Positions 27,383 to 35,793 are shown, counted from the stretch's first letter. The stretch is 64,000 nucleotides of DNA from Bacteroidia bacterium (GCA_030429205.1 JAUICZ010000001.1:920806-984805); one strand, 5' to 3'. Notes: generated from the letters alone by a model not told the origin. Numbers and translations: made by a program.

Positions 27383-28005
27383 AATTTAGAAACTTGCTTA
27401 GAGTATTTGTCTTTATATTTTTTATATAGTTTTTCGCCTTTTGCGGTCATTATTCCGTATAAAAAGTGTTCACTTATCTGATGCCCTACAAACTGCATGT
27501 CTTGTCTGTCGTTTACAAGTAAGTTGGGGTGGTACATAATCATGGATAACTCCATCCTATATCTTGCCATAAATTCAGGGTCAACTTCGGCTCTGTATAG
27601 TTCTTCTTTTATCCCTTGTTCAATGTTCTCTTTCACTCGTTCAACATCTTTTTCCAACATACTCTCTTTGAACTCTTTGTATGTGTCAGAAAAGAAGCGT
27701 TCTAGTTCAAGCATTGCAGTCGGGTTCATTTTTCTATTGATCTGGTCAAAAATGCCCATGATACGTACCATAGCTTCAATAGCATTTTCAGCCTCTTCCA
27801 TCGCTGCACAACAGTGGTTAGTTATAATACTTTTATACCATGCAACAGCTTCTCTTACAACTTCGTTTTTATTGGCGAAGTGTTGATATAGGGTCTTTTT
27901 AGATATCCCTACTTTGCGCGCAATATCATCCATGGTAATAGTTTTAAAACCATATTGCGTAAACAATTCTGTTGCTCCTTCCAGTATAAATTGTACTCCT
28001 TCCAT
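27379..28005 (-). CDS. TetR-family regulator of the efflux operon
   Basis: The 208-residue repressor has a TetR helix-turn-helix (YGFKTITMDDIARKVGISKKTLYQHFANKNEVV) at about residues 18-50 and an all-helical ligand domain. It is the first gene of its own operon with tolC, MFP and RND genes. An inverted repeat around its promoter suggests self-repression released by a pump substrate. The ligand is unknown. Confidence 0.92.
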   Translation of the reverse strand: MEGVQFILEGATELFTQYGFKTITMDDIARKVGISKKTLYQHFANKNEVVREAVAWYKSIITNHCCAAMEEAENAIEAMVRIMGIFDQINRKMNPTAMLELERFFSDTYKEFKESMLEKDVERVKENIEQGIKEELYRAEVDPEFMARYRMELSMIMYHPNLLVNDRQDMQFVGHQISEHFLYGIMTAKGEKLYKKYKDKYSKQVSKL

Positions 28006-28016
28006 ATTCGCGATGC

Positions 28017-28052
28017 GAAACTATGGAAACTTTTGCGACAAAAATAGTTTCC
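28017..28052 (-). promoter_or_regulatory. Promoter and operator of the efflux operon
   Basis: GGAAACT (28025-28031) and AGTTTCC (28046-28052) form an inverted repeat with a 14-bp spacer; GAAACTA/TAGTTTC form a second, wider pair. Between the arms, on the minus strand, lies TATTTTTG (28039-28046), an exact TAnnTTTG box. The predicted start is near 28031, inside the repeat. Overlap of operator and promoter fits TetR autorepression. Confidence 0.55.
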
Positions 28053-28191
28053 CGAGTATATTTTATTCTTATACTAAGTATTAGCAAACCAAATAAAGCT
28101 ATGTAGTATTACTTCGGTGTTATTATTTCCGTTTCGATGCGGGTTGCACCAGTATTTGGTTTTTATTATTTTAGGTTAAAATTTTTCACAT

Positions 28192-28623
28192 ATGGGACTT
28201 TGGGGTGACTTTAAAAAGTTTGCTGTAAAAGGTAATGTTATCGACCTGGCCGTTGCCGTTGTAATCGGTGGGGCTTTTGGTTTAATTGTAAAAGCTTTTG
28301 TTGCTGATATTATCATGCCTTTAGTAGGTATGCTTGGTAATGGCGATAAAATTGCGGATCGGTTTATGGTGTTAAAACCCGGGAAAGAGGGAGAAATCTA
28401 CCAATCACTATCTCAGGCAAAAGAAGCAGGGGCAAATGTATTAGCATATGGTCATTTTATTCAGACAATAGTAGACTTTCTACTAGTGGCCTTTAGTATT
28501 TTTATGGTAATACGCATTTTTGAGAAAATGAAGAAAAAAGAAGAGGAGAAGCCGGCAGCACCACCAGAGCCATCATCAACAGATAAACTGTTGATGGAGA
28601 TACGTGATTCTTTGAAGAAGTAG
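28192..28623 (+). CDS. mscL: Large-conductance mechanosensitive channel MscL
   Basis: MscL opens under membrane tension to release solutes during osmotic downshock. The 143-residue protein has the conserved start GDFKKFAVKGNVIDLAVAVVIGGAFG, a first membrane helix with the Gly/Ala packing motif, a periplasmic loop, a second helix (FIQTIVDFLLVAFSIFMVIR), and a charged C-terminal bundle ending in LLMEIRDSLKK. Length is normal. Confidence 0.96.
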   Translation: MGLWGDFKKFAVKGNVIDLAVAVVIGGAFGLIVKAFVADIIMPLVGMLGNGDKIADRFMVLKPGKEGEIYQSLSQAKEAGANVLAYGHFIQTIVDFLLVAFSIFMVIRIFEKMKKKEEEKPAAPPEPSSTDKLLMEIRDSLKK

Positions 28624-28690
28624 CATTTTTCATCAGATTAGTAGTTAAAAACTAATTATTTACGCATTTTTACAGCGTAACGGCATTGTT

Positions 28691-29452
28691 ATGGCTACCG
28701 GTGAGATATATAAAGGTTTAGTGGAACGCAAGCAGCAAGGAAAAAGTGCTTTTGCTGTTTTAGTTGATCCTGATAAGGTTGCTCCGGCAGATATGGAGCA
28801 TCTGGCCTCTTTGTGTAATGGTGCAGGAGTAGATTACCTGCTGATGGGAGGTAGCTTGATTGTTGAGCACCAACTAGAAGCCAGCGTAAAGCGTTTCAAG
28901 GAGAATAGTGATATCCCTGTATTACTCTTTCCGGGCAGCCCGGCACAGGTAACACCTTATGCAGACGGACTCTTGTACTTGTCATTAATATCTGGCCGTA
29001 ACCCTGATTTGCTTATAGGCCAGCATGTTGTATCAGCTCCCGCAGTACGTGCCAGCGGCTTGGAAGTAATTTCAACAGGTTATATGGTAATAGATGGCGG
29101 TAGACCAACAACAGTATCTTACATGAGCCATTCGGCACCAATACCGGCAGATAAGCCTGATATAGCGCTATGTACGGCATGGGCAGGCGAACTACAAGGC
29201 AAGCATATTATATATATGGATGCAGGCAGTGGGGCTAAATTCCCAATATCAAAAGAGATGATCCGAAAGGTGAGTTCACATATAGAAATACCTCTTTTTA
29301 TTGGTGGAGGCATCAAAACGCCAGAAAAAATATATGAGAATTGTACTGCCGGGGCGAATGTTGTAGTAGTGGGTAATGCCATAGAAGAAGATCCGCTTTT
29401 GATACAAGAGTTGGTGCAGGCAACAAAAGAAGCCAGATCTTCCGTTAAATGA
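28691..29452 (+). CDS. Geranylgeranylglyceryl-phosphate synthase family protein
   Basis: The 253-residue TIM-barrel protein matches the PcrB/GGGPS family: FAVLVDPDKV near the start, YLLMGGSLIVE, LFPGSPAQVTPYADGLLYLSLISGRNPDLLIGQH in pieces, ISTGYMVIDGG, and IGGGIKTPEK with VVVGNAIEED at the phosphate site. In archaea the enzyme makes the first ether bond of membrane lipids. Bacteroidota homologues belong to the group II branch with reported GGGP synthase activity, but their lipid product is less clear. No other ether-lipid gene is nearby. Confidence 0.88.
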   Translation: MATGEIYKGLVERKQQGKSAFAVLVDPDKVAPADMEHLASLCNGAGVDYLLMGGSLIVEHQLEASVKRFKENSDIPVLLFPGSPAQVTPYADGLLYLSLISGRNPDLLIGQHVVSAPAVRASGLEVISTGYMVIDGGRPTTVSYMSHSAPIPADKPDIALCTAWAGELQGKHIIYMDAGSGAKFPISKEMIRKVSSHIEIPLFIGGGIKTPEKIYENCTAGANVVVVGNAIEEDPLLIQELVQATKEARSSVK

Positions 29453-29484
29453 TTTGGAAGCTATAAAATATTACAATACCTTTG
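29453..29484 (+). promoter_or_regulatory. Promoter of rpmH-rnpA-yidD
   Basis: TTTG at 29453-29456 and TACCTTTG at 29477-29484 are separated by 20 nt, a full match to the Bacteroidota TTTG-N19-21-TAnnTTTG promoter. The predicted start is near 29490, giving a leader of about 44 nt before rpmH. Confidence 0.65.
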
Positions 29485-29533
29485 CACTCCTTAAAAAGAT
29501 AACACCCTGTAACAAGGGAGTAAAATTTATAAT

Positions 29534-29689
29534 ATGAAACGTACGTATCAACCAAGTCGTCGCAGCCGCAAATCAGTACATGGCTTCCGTAAGCGTAAGT
29601 CTACTGTAGGCGGTCGTAAGGTATTGAACAGCCGCCGTAAAAAGGGCCGTAAGAAATTGTCAGTTTCTAGCGAACGTCGTCTGAAGTAA
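29534..29689 (+). CDS. rpmH: 50S ribosomal protein L34
   Basis: A 51-residue basic protein, [18 protein letters not shown] at its start, matches L34 of the large ribosomal subunit. The KRTYQPS and HGFRKR motifs are diagnostic. Length is usual for Bacteroidota. It opens the conserved rpmH-rnpA-yidD cluster, with rnpA starting 10 nt after its stop. Confidence 0.97.
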   Translation: MKRTYQPSRRSRKSVHGFRKRKSTVGGRKVLNSRRKKGRKKLSVSSERRLK

Positions 29690-29699
29690 TTACTTAACG

Positions 29700-30086
29700 A
29701 TGGCCATTCGTAATACTTTTAAGAAATACGAACGGCTGAAGCGCGAACAACATATTGATACGCTTTTCCAAAATGGGAAAGCGTTTTCTTTTTCAGACCT
29801 TCGGTTTGTGTATCATGTTGTTCCTCGCACAGGCGAACAAAGCCCCGTACTTACAGGTTTTTCAGTTCCTAAGAAGAAACATAAGAAGGCTGTTACTCGT
29901 AACAGGCTACGTAGGTTGCTTATTGAAGCATGGCGAAAAAATAAACATGCATTATCTCAACAGGTTGCAAATGACAGTCAGCTGCACTTATTTATTATTT
30001 TTACAGGAAAGGTGGTTGCAGATTTTGCCCATGTAGAGCATGCAATGGTGAAAGGCATCGAAAAGCTGCAACAGGAAATGTCATGA
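29700..30086 (+). CDS. rnpA: Ribonuclease P protein component
   Basis: RnpA is the protein subunit of RNase P, which trims the 5' leader of tRNA precursors. The 128-residue basic protein has the signature [21 protein letters not shown] with the RNR core. Its stop overlaps the yidD start in an ATGA junction. Confidence 0.95.
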   Translation: MAIRNTFKKYERLKREQHIDTLFQNGKAFSFSDLRFVYHVVPRTGEQSPVLTGFSVPKKKHKKAVTRNRLRRLLIEAWRKNKHALSQQVANDSQLHLFIIFTGKVVADFAHVEHAMVKGIEKLQQEMS

Positions 30087-30304
30087 GAAAAATATTATCT
30101 GCCATATTCATAGGGTTAATACGTTTTTACCAGGGGGCGATATCTCCATTATTGGGAGCCAAGTGCAGATATACCCCCAGCTGCTCTGCATATGGTGTAG
30201 AAGCTATTAAAAAATACGGCCCACTAAAAGGTGGTAGGTTAGCCATTAAAAGAATAGCGTCATGTCATCCATGGGGTGGTAGCGGCTACGATCCAGTGCC
30301 TTAA
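30083..30304 (+). CDS. yidD: Membrane protein insertion efficiency factor YidD
   Basis: The 73-residue protein matches Yid[27 protein letters not shown] and [16 protein letters not shown] contain the conserved Cys and His residues. It has an amphipathic N-terminus, binds the inner membrane and is thought to help YidC. It overlaps rnpA by 4 nt. Confidence 0.95.
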   Translation: MRKILSAIFIGLIRFYQGAISPLLGAKCRYTPSCSAYGVEAIKKYGPLKGGRLAIKRIASCHPWGGSGYDPVP

Positions 30305-30307
30305 AGA

Positions 30308-30327
30308 ATACAGTATATTTACTGTAT
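30308..30327. promoter_or_regulatory. Palindrome overlapping a start codon
   Basis: Arms ATACAGTA and TACTGTAT flank TATT. The right arm includes the first two bases of the ATG at 30326. The palindrome lies 4 nt after the yidD stop and could be an operator or a hairpin that hides the start codon. Confidence 0.35.
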
Positions 30328-31216
30328 GAAACATCTTACAATATTATTGTCCATTGTGTTTCTTATCTCATGCGGAAATGCTACTGATGAAGAAGGAGTA
30401 CAATCATCAACTGATACTTCAGAAATAGAAGTGGTTGAAGCAGTAGATACTATTGTAAAAAGCCAAAGGGCTGCTATAGATAGTGCAGGTGCCTTTTTTA
30501 TTGATTCTCTTATCGAGAATGATGGTTTCGATCCGTTGCGCATGCCTGATTATACAAAGGGTGTTGAAGGGTTGCTTGTATTGGCCAGAGAGTATCATGG
30601 TGATGAGGTAAGTGACGATATGAGGAACGCAAGTTGGTTTGAATTCTATCGTAATGGTGAGCGGTACTATTTGCAAAAATCAAAACTGAAATTTGAAAAA
30701 GTATTTGATGGAGTTATTGATGAAGATAGTACTAGTAAGACAGGGGTAAAAGTTTCAGGTAGGTATAAGGACGGGGTTTTTATGGCAAATTTGAAAGCAC
30801 TAAAAGAAGGTGAGGTGCAGCAAATAACATTGGATACTAATGTTGTGTTACCGGGTAAGAGCTTGATGTTTGAATATAAGGGTTTGCGGTATCGGTTTTA
30901 TGCTTCAGCATATTATACTATGCGCAAAGGTAAAGATCGCATAAAGTATGTAGCCAACTATAAAATGTATCTGGAGCGGGATAGTGCCGGTATAAAAACA
31001 ACACAGTTAATTATTGCTAACCCTATATATGATGATTTGCGTGACATACGCGGTTTTATGTTTGTTGGTGACATCGATAATGATGGTAAGCCTGATTTTA
31101 TTATGGATACATCCAATTACTACAATGGTTCAACACCAACATTGTTTTTATCGTCGTACGCAAAGGAGGGTGATTTAATAAAGGTTGTAGCCTTTCATTC
31201 TTCGGTTGGGTGCTGA
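30326..31216 (+). CDS. Hypothetical lipoprotein
   Basis: The 296-residue protein has a lipoprotein signal (MKHLTILLSIVFLISC, Cys16) followed by an acidic linker. The body is unassigned. Near residue 250 it has VGDIDNDGKPDFIMDTSNYY, an Asp-rich, calcium-binding-like FG-GAP turn, the only clear motif. It starts 22 nt after yidD and ends 31 nt before the PaaY-like gene. Confidence 0.8.
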   Translation: MKHLTILLSIVFLISCGNATDEEGVQSSTDTSEIEVVEAVDTIVKSQRAAIDSAGAFFIDSLIENDGFDPLRMPDYTKGVEGLLVLAREYHGDEVSDDMRNASWFEFYRNGERYYLQKSKLKFEKVFDGVIDEDSTSKTGVKVSGRYKDGVFMANLKALKEGEVQQITLDTNVVLPGKSLMFEYKGLRYRFYASAYYTMRKGKDRIKYVANYKMYLERDSAGIKTTQLIIANPIYDDLRDIRGFMFVGDIDNDGKPDFIMDTSNYYNGSTPTLFLSSYAKEGDLIKVVAFHSSVGC

Positions 31217-31246
31217 TAATTACTCACGACTTTTTACTTTTACCTT

Positions 31247-31846
31247 ATGTTCTATTCATTTAAAGGTTTTGTACCTGTTGTTCATCCATCGGCTTATGTG
31301 CACCCGCAGGCGGTGGTTACAGGCAATGTTGTTATTGGTAAAGATGTATACATCGGCCCGGGCGCGGCTTTGCGCGGCGATTGGGGTGGTATTGTTGTTG
31401 AGGATGGTTGTAATGTACAGGAAAACTGCACAGTGCATATGTTCCCTGGTGTTACTGTTACACTAAAAGAAAGTGCACACATAGGCCATGGTGCTATTAT
31501 ACATGGAGCAACAATTGGTCGTAATGTTTTAGTGGGCATGAACTCAGTGATCATGGACGATGTTTTAGTGGGCGATGAAAGTATCATAGGTGCATTATCT
31601 TTCATAGCAGCTAAAACAGAAATACCGCCACGCTCACTGGTTGTAGGTAATCCGGGTAAGGTTATTAAGCAGGTGAGCGATGATATGATAAATTGGAAAA
31701 CAAAAGGTACGCAGTTGTATCAGTCTTTACCAAGGGATATGTACAATACTGCTGAACAATGTGAGCCACTTAGAGAAATGCCTGAAGACAGGCCTACTCA
31801 GGAAAGCTTATATGATACCTGGAATAAGATAAAAGAAGGTAAATAA
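31247..31846 (+). CDS. paaY: Gamma-carbonic-anhydrase-like hexapeptide protein (PaaY-like)
   Basis: The 199-residue protein folds as a left-handed beta helix built from hexapeptide repeats (VHPQAVVTGNVVIGKDVYIG). Likely zinc histidines lie in CTVHMFPG and AHIGHGAIIHG. The C-terminal part, NWKTKGTQLYQSL and then CEPLREM, matches PaaY rather than general gamma-carbonic anhydrases. In E. coli PaaY is linked to phenylacetate catabolism as a thioesterase relieving dead-end CoA thioesters. The paaABC and paaD genes lie 16-22 kb downstream, which supports this name. Confidence 0.8.
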   Translation: MFYSFKGFVPVVHPSAYVHPQAVVTGNVVIGKDVYIGPGAALRGDWGGIVVEDGCNVQENCTVHMFPGVTVTLKESAHIGHGAIIHGATIGRNVLVGMNSVIMDDVLVGDESIIGALSFIAAKTEIPPRSLVVGNPGKVIKQVSDDMINWKTKGTQLYQSLPRDMYNTAEQCEPLREMPEDRPTQESLYDTWNKIKEGK

Positions 31847-31848
31847 AT

Positions 31849-31874
31849 AAAGCCCGCTCAACTGAGCGAGCTTT
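31849..31874. terminator. Bidirectional terminator
   Basis: Arms AAAGCCCGCTCA and TGAGCGAGCTTT pair except at one position and lie between the convergent paaY and arsR-type genes. Confidence 0.7.
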
Positions 31875-31901
31875 AAAGAAAGCTTTTATGCTAAAAATCA
31901 A

Positions 31902-32264
31902 TTAAGCTTCTTCAGCGTTTACTAATTCGTTCACGAATTTAGCAACAGAAGCGATACGTGCGTGGTTCAAAGCATAATGGATAAACTTACCATCGCGCTC
32001 TGTAATAACGATGTTTGCACGACGCAAAATTGCTAAGTGCTGAGAAGCAACTGATTGCTCTAAACGCAACTTAACGTAAATGTCAGTAACATTCATGCGC
32101 TTGTTCTCTTCCAACAACTTAATGATCTGTTGGCGCAATTTGTGGTTAATTGCTCTTAATGTCATAGCAGCGTTTTTTACCGCCATGTAGTCCAACTTAA
32201 TTTGTTCATTCGAACCCTCATCTTTACGAATAACCAGCGTATTCGCTGACATAGTCGTTTCCAT
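31902..32264 (-). CDS. ArsR-type winged-helix regulator
   Basis: The 120-residue protein has an ArsR-type winged helix: LRAINHKLRQQIIKLLEENKRMNVTDIYVKLRLEQSVASQHLAILRRANIVITERDGKFIHYALN in consecutive pieces. It has no Cys, so it is not a classical metal sensor of the ArsR/SmtB type. A 23-bp palindrome 45 nt upstream of the start is a probable own operator. Target genes and signal are unknown. It stands alone. Confidence 0.88.
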   Translation of the reverse strand: METTMSANTLVIRKDEGSNEQIKLDYMAVKNAAMTLRAINHKLRQQIIKLLEENKRMNVTDIYVKLRLEQSVASQHLAILRRANIVITERDGKFIHYALNHARIASVAKFVNELVNAEEA

Positions 32265-32308
32265 TTACATTAATATTTACTATGATTAAACAAAAATTTC
32301 TCTAAAAT

Positions 32309-32331
32309 ATGATATAGAATTACTATATCAT
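32309..32331 (-). promoter_or_regulatory. Palindromic operator upstream of ArsR gene
   Basis: A perfect inverted repeat ATGATATAG-AATTA-CTATATCAT lies 45 nt before the ArsR-type gene start. Size and spacing suit a winged-helix dimer site, so autoregulation is likely. Confidence 0.5.
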
Positions 32332-32445
32332 TTGGTAACGGAGTGCAAACATACGCCTAAACGAAATATGAAACAAGATTATATTCATAAATTCTGTTAA
32401 ATCATTATGTGAGCACCCAAAATCAGACACTGTTGTGACAGCTAA

Positions 32446-33114
32446 CTATTTGCTATTCTTCGGCTTATGTGTGTACACTTGTTTCAGGTAAAATGGTTCT
32501 GAATACTCAAGGTTTGCAAAGTGTTTATTAGAGTATTGTTCGGCAGCATATTTACCCCAGCTTGAAATGTTAGGGTTTTCTTTTTCGATAACAGAATCAC
32601 TTAATTCATTAATGAAACTGTCGCTGTAACCTACAATAGTTGCATTGCTTAAATATGGTTTTATTAAGTCACTCAATTGCTCTTCTGCAACATGTTGTGG
32701 TGCTACTAATTCCTTCAGGTGGCTATCATAAACGGCTACAAAATATTCTGATTCACGTGCTTGTAGTATTGCAATAATGTGGGTGTAAGACTTACTAAAT
32801 GCAGTATCGGCAGAAAGCAAAACAAGTTTGCTGTGCATCATCAGAGGGATGTTGAGTATATAGCATAATCCCTTAGCAGTAGATAAGCCAATACGCAACC
32901 CTGTGTACGATCCCGGACCGCCACAAACACTAACAGCAGACAAGTCTTTCAGTTGAATGCCGGCCTCTGTAACTGCTTGTTCAATGTGTAAATTGATACT
33001 TGAAGCGTGGTTACGTGTCTCAGTATTTATTACTTGCGATACTACTTCTCCATTATTAGATACAGCAGTTAAGCCTGTATCTGCAGATGTGTCGATATGT
33101 AAAATGTATGCCAT
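32446..33114 (-). CDS. tsaB: tRNA threonylcarbamoyladenosine biosynthesis protein TsaB
   Basis: TsaB is the non-catalytic partner of TsaD in making the t6A base of ANN-reading tRNAs. The 222-residue protein begins MAYILHIDTSADTGLTAVSN and has the diagnostic VCGGPGSYTGLRIGLSTAKGLCY. The C-terminus is shorter and variable, as usual. It is divergent from ridA, with 40 bp between the starts. Confidence 0.93.
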   Translation of the reverse strand: MAYILHIDTSADTGLTAVSNNGEVVSQVINTETRNHASSINLHIEQAVTEAGIQLKDLSAVSVCGGPGSYTGLRIGLSTAKGLCYILNIPLMMHSKLVLLSADTAFSKSYTHIIAILQARESEYFVAVYDSHLKELVAPQHVAEEQLSDLIKPYLSNATIVGYSDSFINELSDSVIEKENPNISSWGKYAAEQYSNKHFANLEYSEPFYLKQVYTHKPKNSK

Positions 33115-33120
33115 TATTGG

Positions 33121-33150
33121 TTTGCAAATGTACGGCGAGTATTACATTTG
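33121..33150 (+). promoter_or_regulatory. Promoter of ridA, predicted leaderless
   Basis: TTTG at 33121-33124 and TACATTTG at 33143-33150 are 18 nt apart. The box ends only 4 nt before the ridA ATG, so transcription should start at or next to the start codon. Confidence 0.5.
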
Positions 33151-33154
33151 TTGT

Positions 33155-33535
33155 ATGGAAAAGAAAGTTATTCGTACAGAAGGTGCACCTGCACCTATCG
33201 GACCATATAATCAGGCGATACAGTATGGCGATATGTTGTATGTTTCTGGGCAAATTGCTATTGACCCTGAAACCAATGAGCTGGTACAGAACAGTATACA
33301 AGATGAAACACATATGGTAATGAAAAATCTGAAAGCAGTATTGGCTGAAGCAGGCATGGGTTTTTCTAACATCATTAAGAGCAGCATTTTTATCATGGAT
33401 ATGGGGCAGTTTGTCGAGATCAATGAAGTATACGCTCAATATTTCGATGAAAATCCGCCAGCACGAGAAACGGTGCAGGTAGCAGGGTTACCCAAAGGTG
33501 TGAATGTAGAGATTAGCGTTATTGCAGGTAAGTAA
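33155..33535 (+). CDS. ridA: RidA family reactive enamine/imine deaminase
   Basis: RidA hydrolyses reactive enamine/imine intermediates such as 2-aminoacrylate. I chose the ATG at 33155 (MEKKVIRTEGAPAPIGPYNQ); a longer frame upstream has no family sequence and covers the promoter. The 126-residue product has the family landmarks IGPYNQAIQYGDMLYVSGQI, NLKAVLAEAG and PPARETVQVAGLP with the catalytic-site Arg. Length is normal. Confidence 0.94.
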   Translation: MEKKVIRTEGAPAPIGPYNQAIQYGDMLYVSGQIAIDPETNELVQNSIQDETHMVMKNLKAVLAEAGMGFSNIIKSSIFIMDMGQFVEINEVYAQYFDENPPARETVQVAGLPKGVNVEISVIAGK

Positions 33536-33536
33536 A

Positions 33537-33570
33537 ATAAATAAGCCTCGCATTTGCGAGGCTTATTTAT
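33537..33570. terminator. Bidirectional terminator between ridA and glnS
   Basis: Perfect 16-nt arms ATAAATAAGCCTCGCA and TGCGAGGCTTATTTAT flank a two-base centre. The hairpin covers the glnS stop codon. Confidence 0.8.
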
Positions 33571-35231
33571 CCTTTTTTCTGAGCTTTTGCCCAGCCATCT
33601 TTTAGTGTTACGGTTCTGTTGAATACCAGATGTTCTGGTGTACTGTCTTTATCCAAACAGAAGTAACCTTTACGTAAGAATTGATAACGTGTATCTGCAT
33701 CAGCCTCTGCAAGTGCAGGTTCTATATATGCTTCTTTTACTACTTCCAAAGAGTTGGGGTTGATGTAGTCTTTAAAGTCTCCATCTTCACCCGATGGATC
33801 TTCTACAGTGAACAACCTATCATATAATCGCACTTCAGCAGTTTTTGCGTGCGGTATGCTTACCCAATGCATCACACCTTTGGCTTTAAGCCCACTGGTG
33901 TCTTGTCCGCTTTTACTCTCAGGGAAATAAGTGCAATGTACTTCAGTAACATTCCCTTCATTATCTTTTTCGAAGCCATCACATTTGATGATATAAGCAC
34001 CTTTTAAGCGTACCATTTTGTCTGGACCTAAACGGAAGAATTTTTTCGGAGGTTCTTCCATGAAATCTTCACGTTCTATCCATACTTCACGACTGAATGG
34101 CACTTTACGTGTACCACTGTTTTCGTCTTCGGGGTTATTATCTATTTCCAAATCTTCAGTTTGCCCCTCAGGATAGTTGGTGATCACCACTTTCAATGGA
34201 TCTGTCACCGCCATAACACGTGTGGCTACCTTGTTTAGGTGCTCACGTACATTAAACTCAAGCAAGCTTATGTCAACCATGTTTTCACGTTTTGCAATAC
34301 CAATAGTATCTGCAAAATTACGAATGGCCTGAGGTGGATATCCTCGTCGGCGCATACCACTGATGGTGGGCATACGCGGGTCGTCCCAACCCACAACATG
34401 CTTTTCGTTTACCAATTGTAACAGCTTGCGCTTACTCATTACAGTGTAAGACAAGTTTCTGCGGGCAAACTCATATTGTTTAGATGGGAATATTTCCAGC
34501 TTTTCAATCAACCAATCATAAAGTGGTCTGTGGTGTATAAATTCCAGTGTACAAATAGAGTGGGTAATATTTTCTATACTATCGCTTTGTCCATGTGCAA
34601 AGTCGTACATAGGGTAAATACACCACTTATCACCGGTACGGTGGTGATGTGCATGGCGGATGCGATATATTACAGGATCGCGCAACAGTAGATTCGGGTG
34701 TGCCATATCTATTTTGGCACGTAAAACTTTTTCTCCGTCCTTATATTTACCTGCACGCATGTCTTCAAATAGCTGCAAGTTCTCTTCAGTGCTTCTATTT
34801 CTATATGGGCTTTCAGTACCAGGTTTGTTAATATCGCCTCTCTGCACCAGCATCTCTTCGGCAGTACTGTCATCTACGTATGCATAGCCTTCGTTAATAA
34901 GCTTTAGTGCGTAGCCATACAGGGTTTCAAAGTAATCTGAAGTGTATAACTCCTCATCCCATTTGAAACCCAGCCATTCAATGTCGTATTTGATACTGTT
35001 AACGTATTCGGTTTCTTCTGTTGTAGGGTTCGTATCATCAAAACGAAGGTTGCATGTGCCATTATATTTTTCTGCCAACCCAAAGTTGAGGCAAATGGAA
35101 GATGCATGGCCTATATGTAGGTATCCGTTTGGTTCCGGAGGGAAACGAGTATGTATTTCTTTGTGCTTTCCTTCTTTCAGGTCGCGCTCAATAATTTCTT
35201 CAATAAAATTCAACGATCGTTCTTCGCTCAT
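33567..35231 (-). CDS. glnS: Glutamine-tRNA ligase
   Basis: GlnRS charges tRNA-Gln. I chose the ATG at 35231 (MSEERSLNFIEEIIERDLKEG); the 34 residues from an upstream ATG at 35333 do not resemble the family. The 554-residue product has class I motifs HIGH in PPEPNGYLHIGHASS and MSKRK in the KMSKS position, with LRFDDTNP and the C-terminal anticodon-binding beta barrels. Length matches bacterial GlnRS. It suggests direct Gln-tRNA charging in this organism. Confidence 0.96.
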   Translation of the reverse strand: MSEERSLNFIEEIIERDLKEGKHKEIHTRFPPEPNGYLHIGHASSICLNFGLAEKYNGTCNLRFDDTNPTTEETEYVNSIKYDIEWLGFKWDEELYTSDYFETLYGYALKLINEGYAYVDDSTAEEMLVQRGDINKPGTESPYRNRSTEENLQLFEDMRAGKYKDGEKVLRAKIDMAHPNLLLRDPVIYRIRHAHHHRTGDKWCIYPMYDFAHGQSDSIENITHSICTLEFIHHRPLYDWLIEKLEIFPSKQYEFARRNLSYTVMSKRKLLQLVNEKHVVGWDDPRMPTISGMRRRGYPPQAIRNFADTIGIAKRENMVDISLLEFNVREHLNKVATRVMAVTDPLKVVITNYPEGQTEDLEIDNNPEDENSGTRKVPFSREVWIEREDFMEEPPKKFFRLGPDKMVRLKGAYIIKCDGFEKDNEGNVTEVHCTYFPESKSGQDTSGLKAKGVMHWVSIPHAKTAEVRLYDRLFTVEDPSGEDGDFKDYINPNSLEVVKEAYIEPALAEADADTRYQFLRKGYFCLDKDSTPEHLVFNRTVTLKDGWAKAQKKG

Positions 35232-35376
35232 CAGTGCATTTAGTTTAGCAGGGCAAAGGTAATGTTTGTGAGCATTATTAAAGTATTTCGCAAGACATGA
35301 AAAACAATGATAATGTAATACCAAAGCACCCATAAATTATTACTTTTACTCCCCTTATTTTAAATAATATATACTC

Positions 35377-35793
35377 ATGAGCAACCGCCCCATAAGAGTT
35401 TTGGTAGCCAAGATAGGTTTGGATGGTCACGACAGAGGAGCAAAAGTAATTGCTACAGCCTTGCGTGATGCAGGTATGGAAGTAATATATACAGGCTTGC
35501 GCCAAACGGCTGAAATGGTAGTGAATACTGCATTACAAGAAGATGTAGATGCAATAGGGGTCAGCATATTAAGTGGTGCGCATATGACAGTTTTCCCAAA
35601 AGTTATTGGTTTGATGCAAGAGAAGGGGTTGGAGAATGTGCTATTGACAGGTGGAGGAATAATACCGGAGGAGGATATGACCAAACTTAATGAAATGGGG
35701 ATAGGTCAGTTATTTGCACCCGGAGCGCCTACTTCTGAAATAGCAGGATATATAACCAATTGGGTAAAAGAGCATAGAAGTGAATTATTATAA
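35377..35793 (+). CDS. Cobalamin (B12)-binding domain protein
   Basis: The 138-residue protein is a stand-alone B12-binding domain like the C-terminus of methylmalonyl-CoA mutase. It has [12 protein letters not shown] with the cobalt-ligating H18 in the DxHxxG motif, SILSGAHM, and [13 protein letters not shown]. It is probably the small subunit of an acyl-CoA mutase whose large subunit is encoded elsewhere. The crotonase gene follows after 27 nt, which supports a role in acyl-CoA metabolism. Confidence 0.9.
   Translation: MSNRPIRVLVAKIGLDGHDRGAKVIATALRDAGMEVIYTGLRQTAEMVVNTALQEDVDAIGVSILSGAHMTVFPKVIGLMQEKGLENVLLTGGGIIPEEDMTKLNEMGIGQLFAPGAPTSEIAGYITNWVKEHRSELL

Noticed and set aside
29534-30304. 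rpmH-rnpA-yidD as a sign of a nearby chromosomal origin
   Set aside because: In this window the cluster lacks yidC, dnaA and parAB neighbours, so no origin can be inferred.
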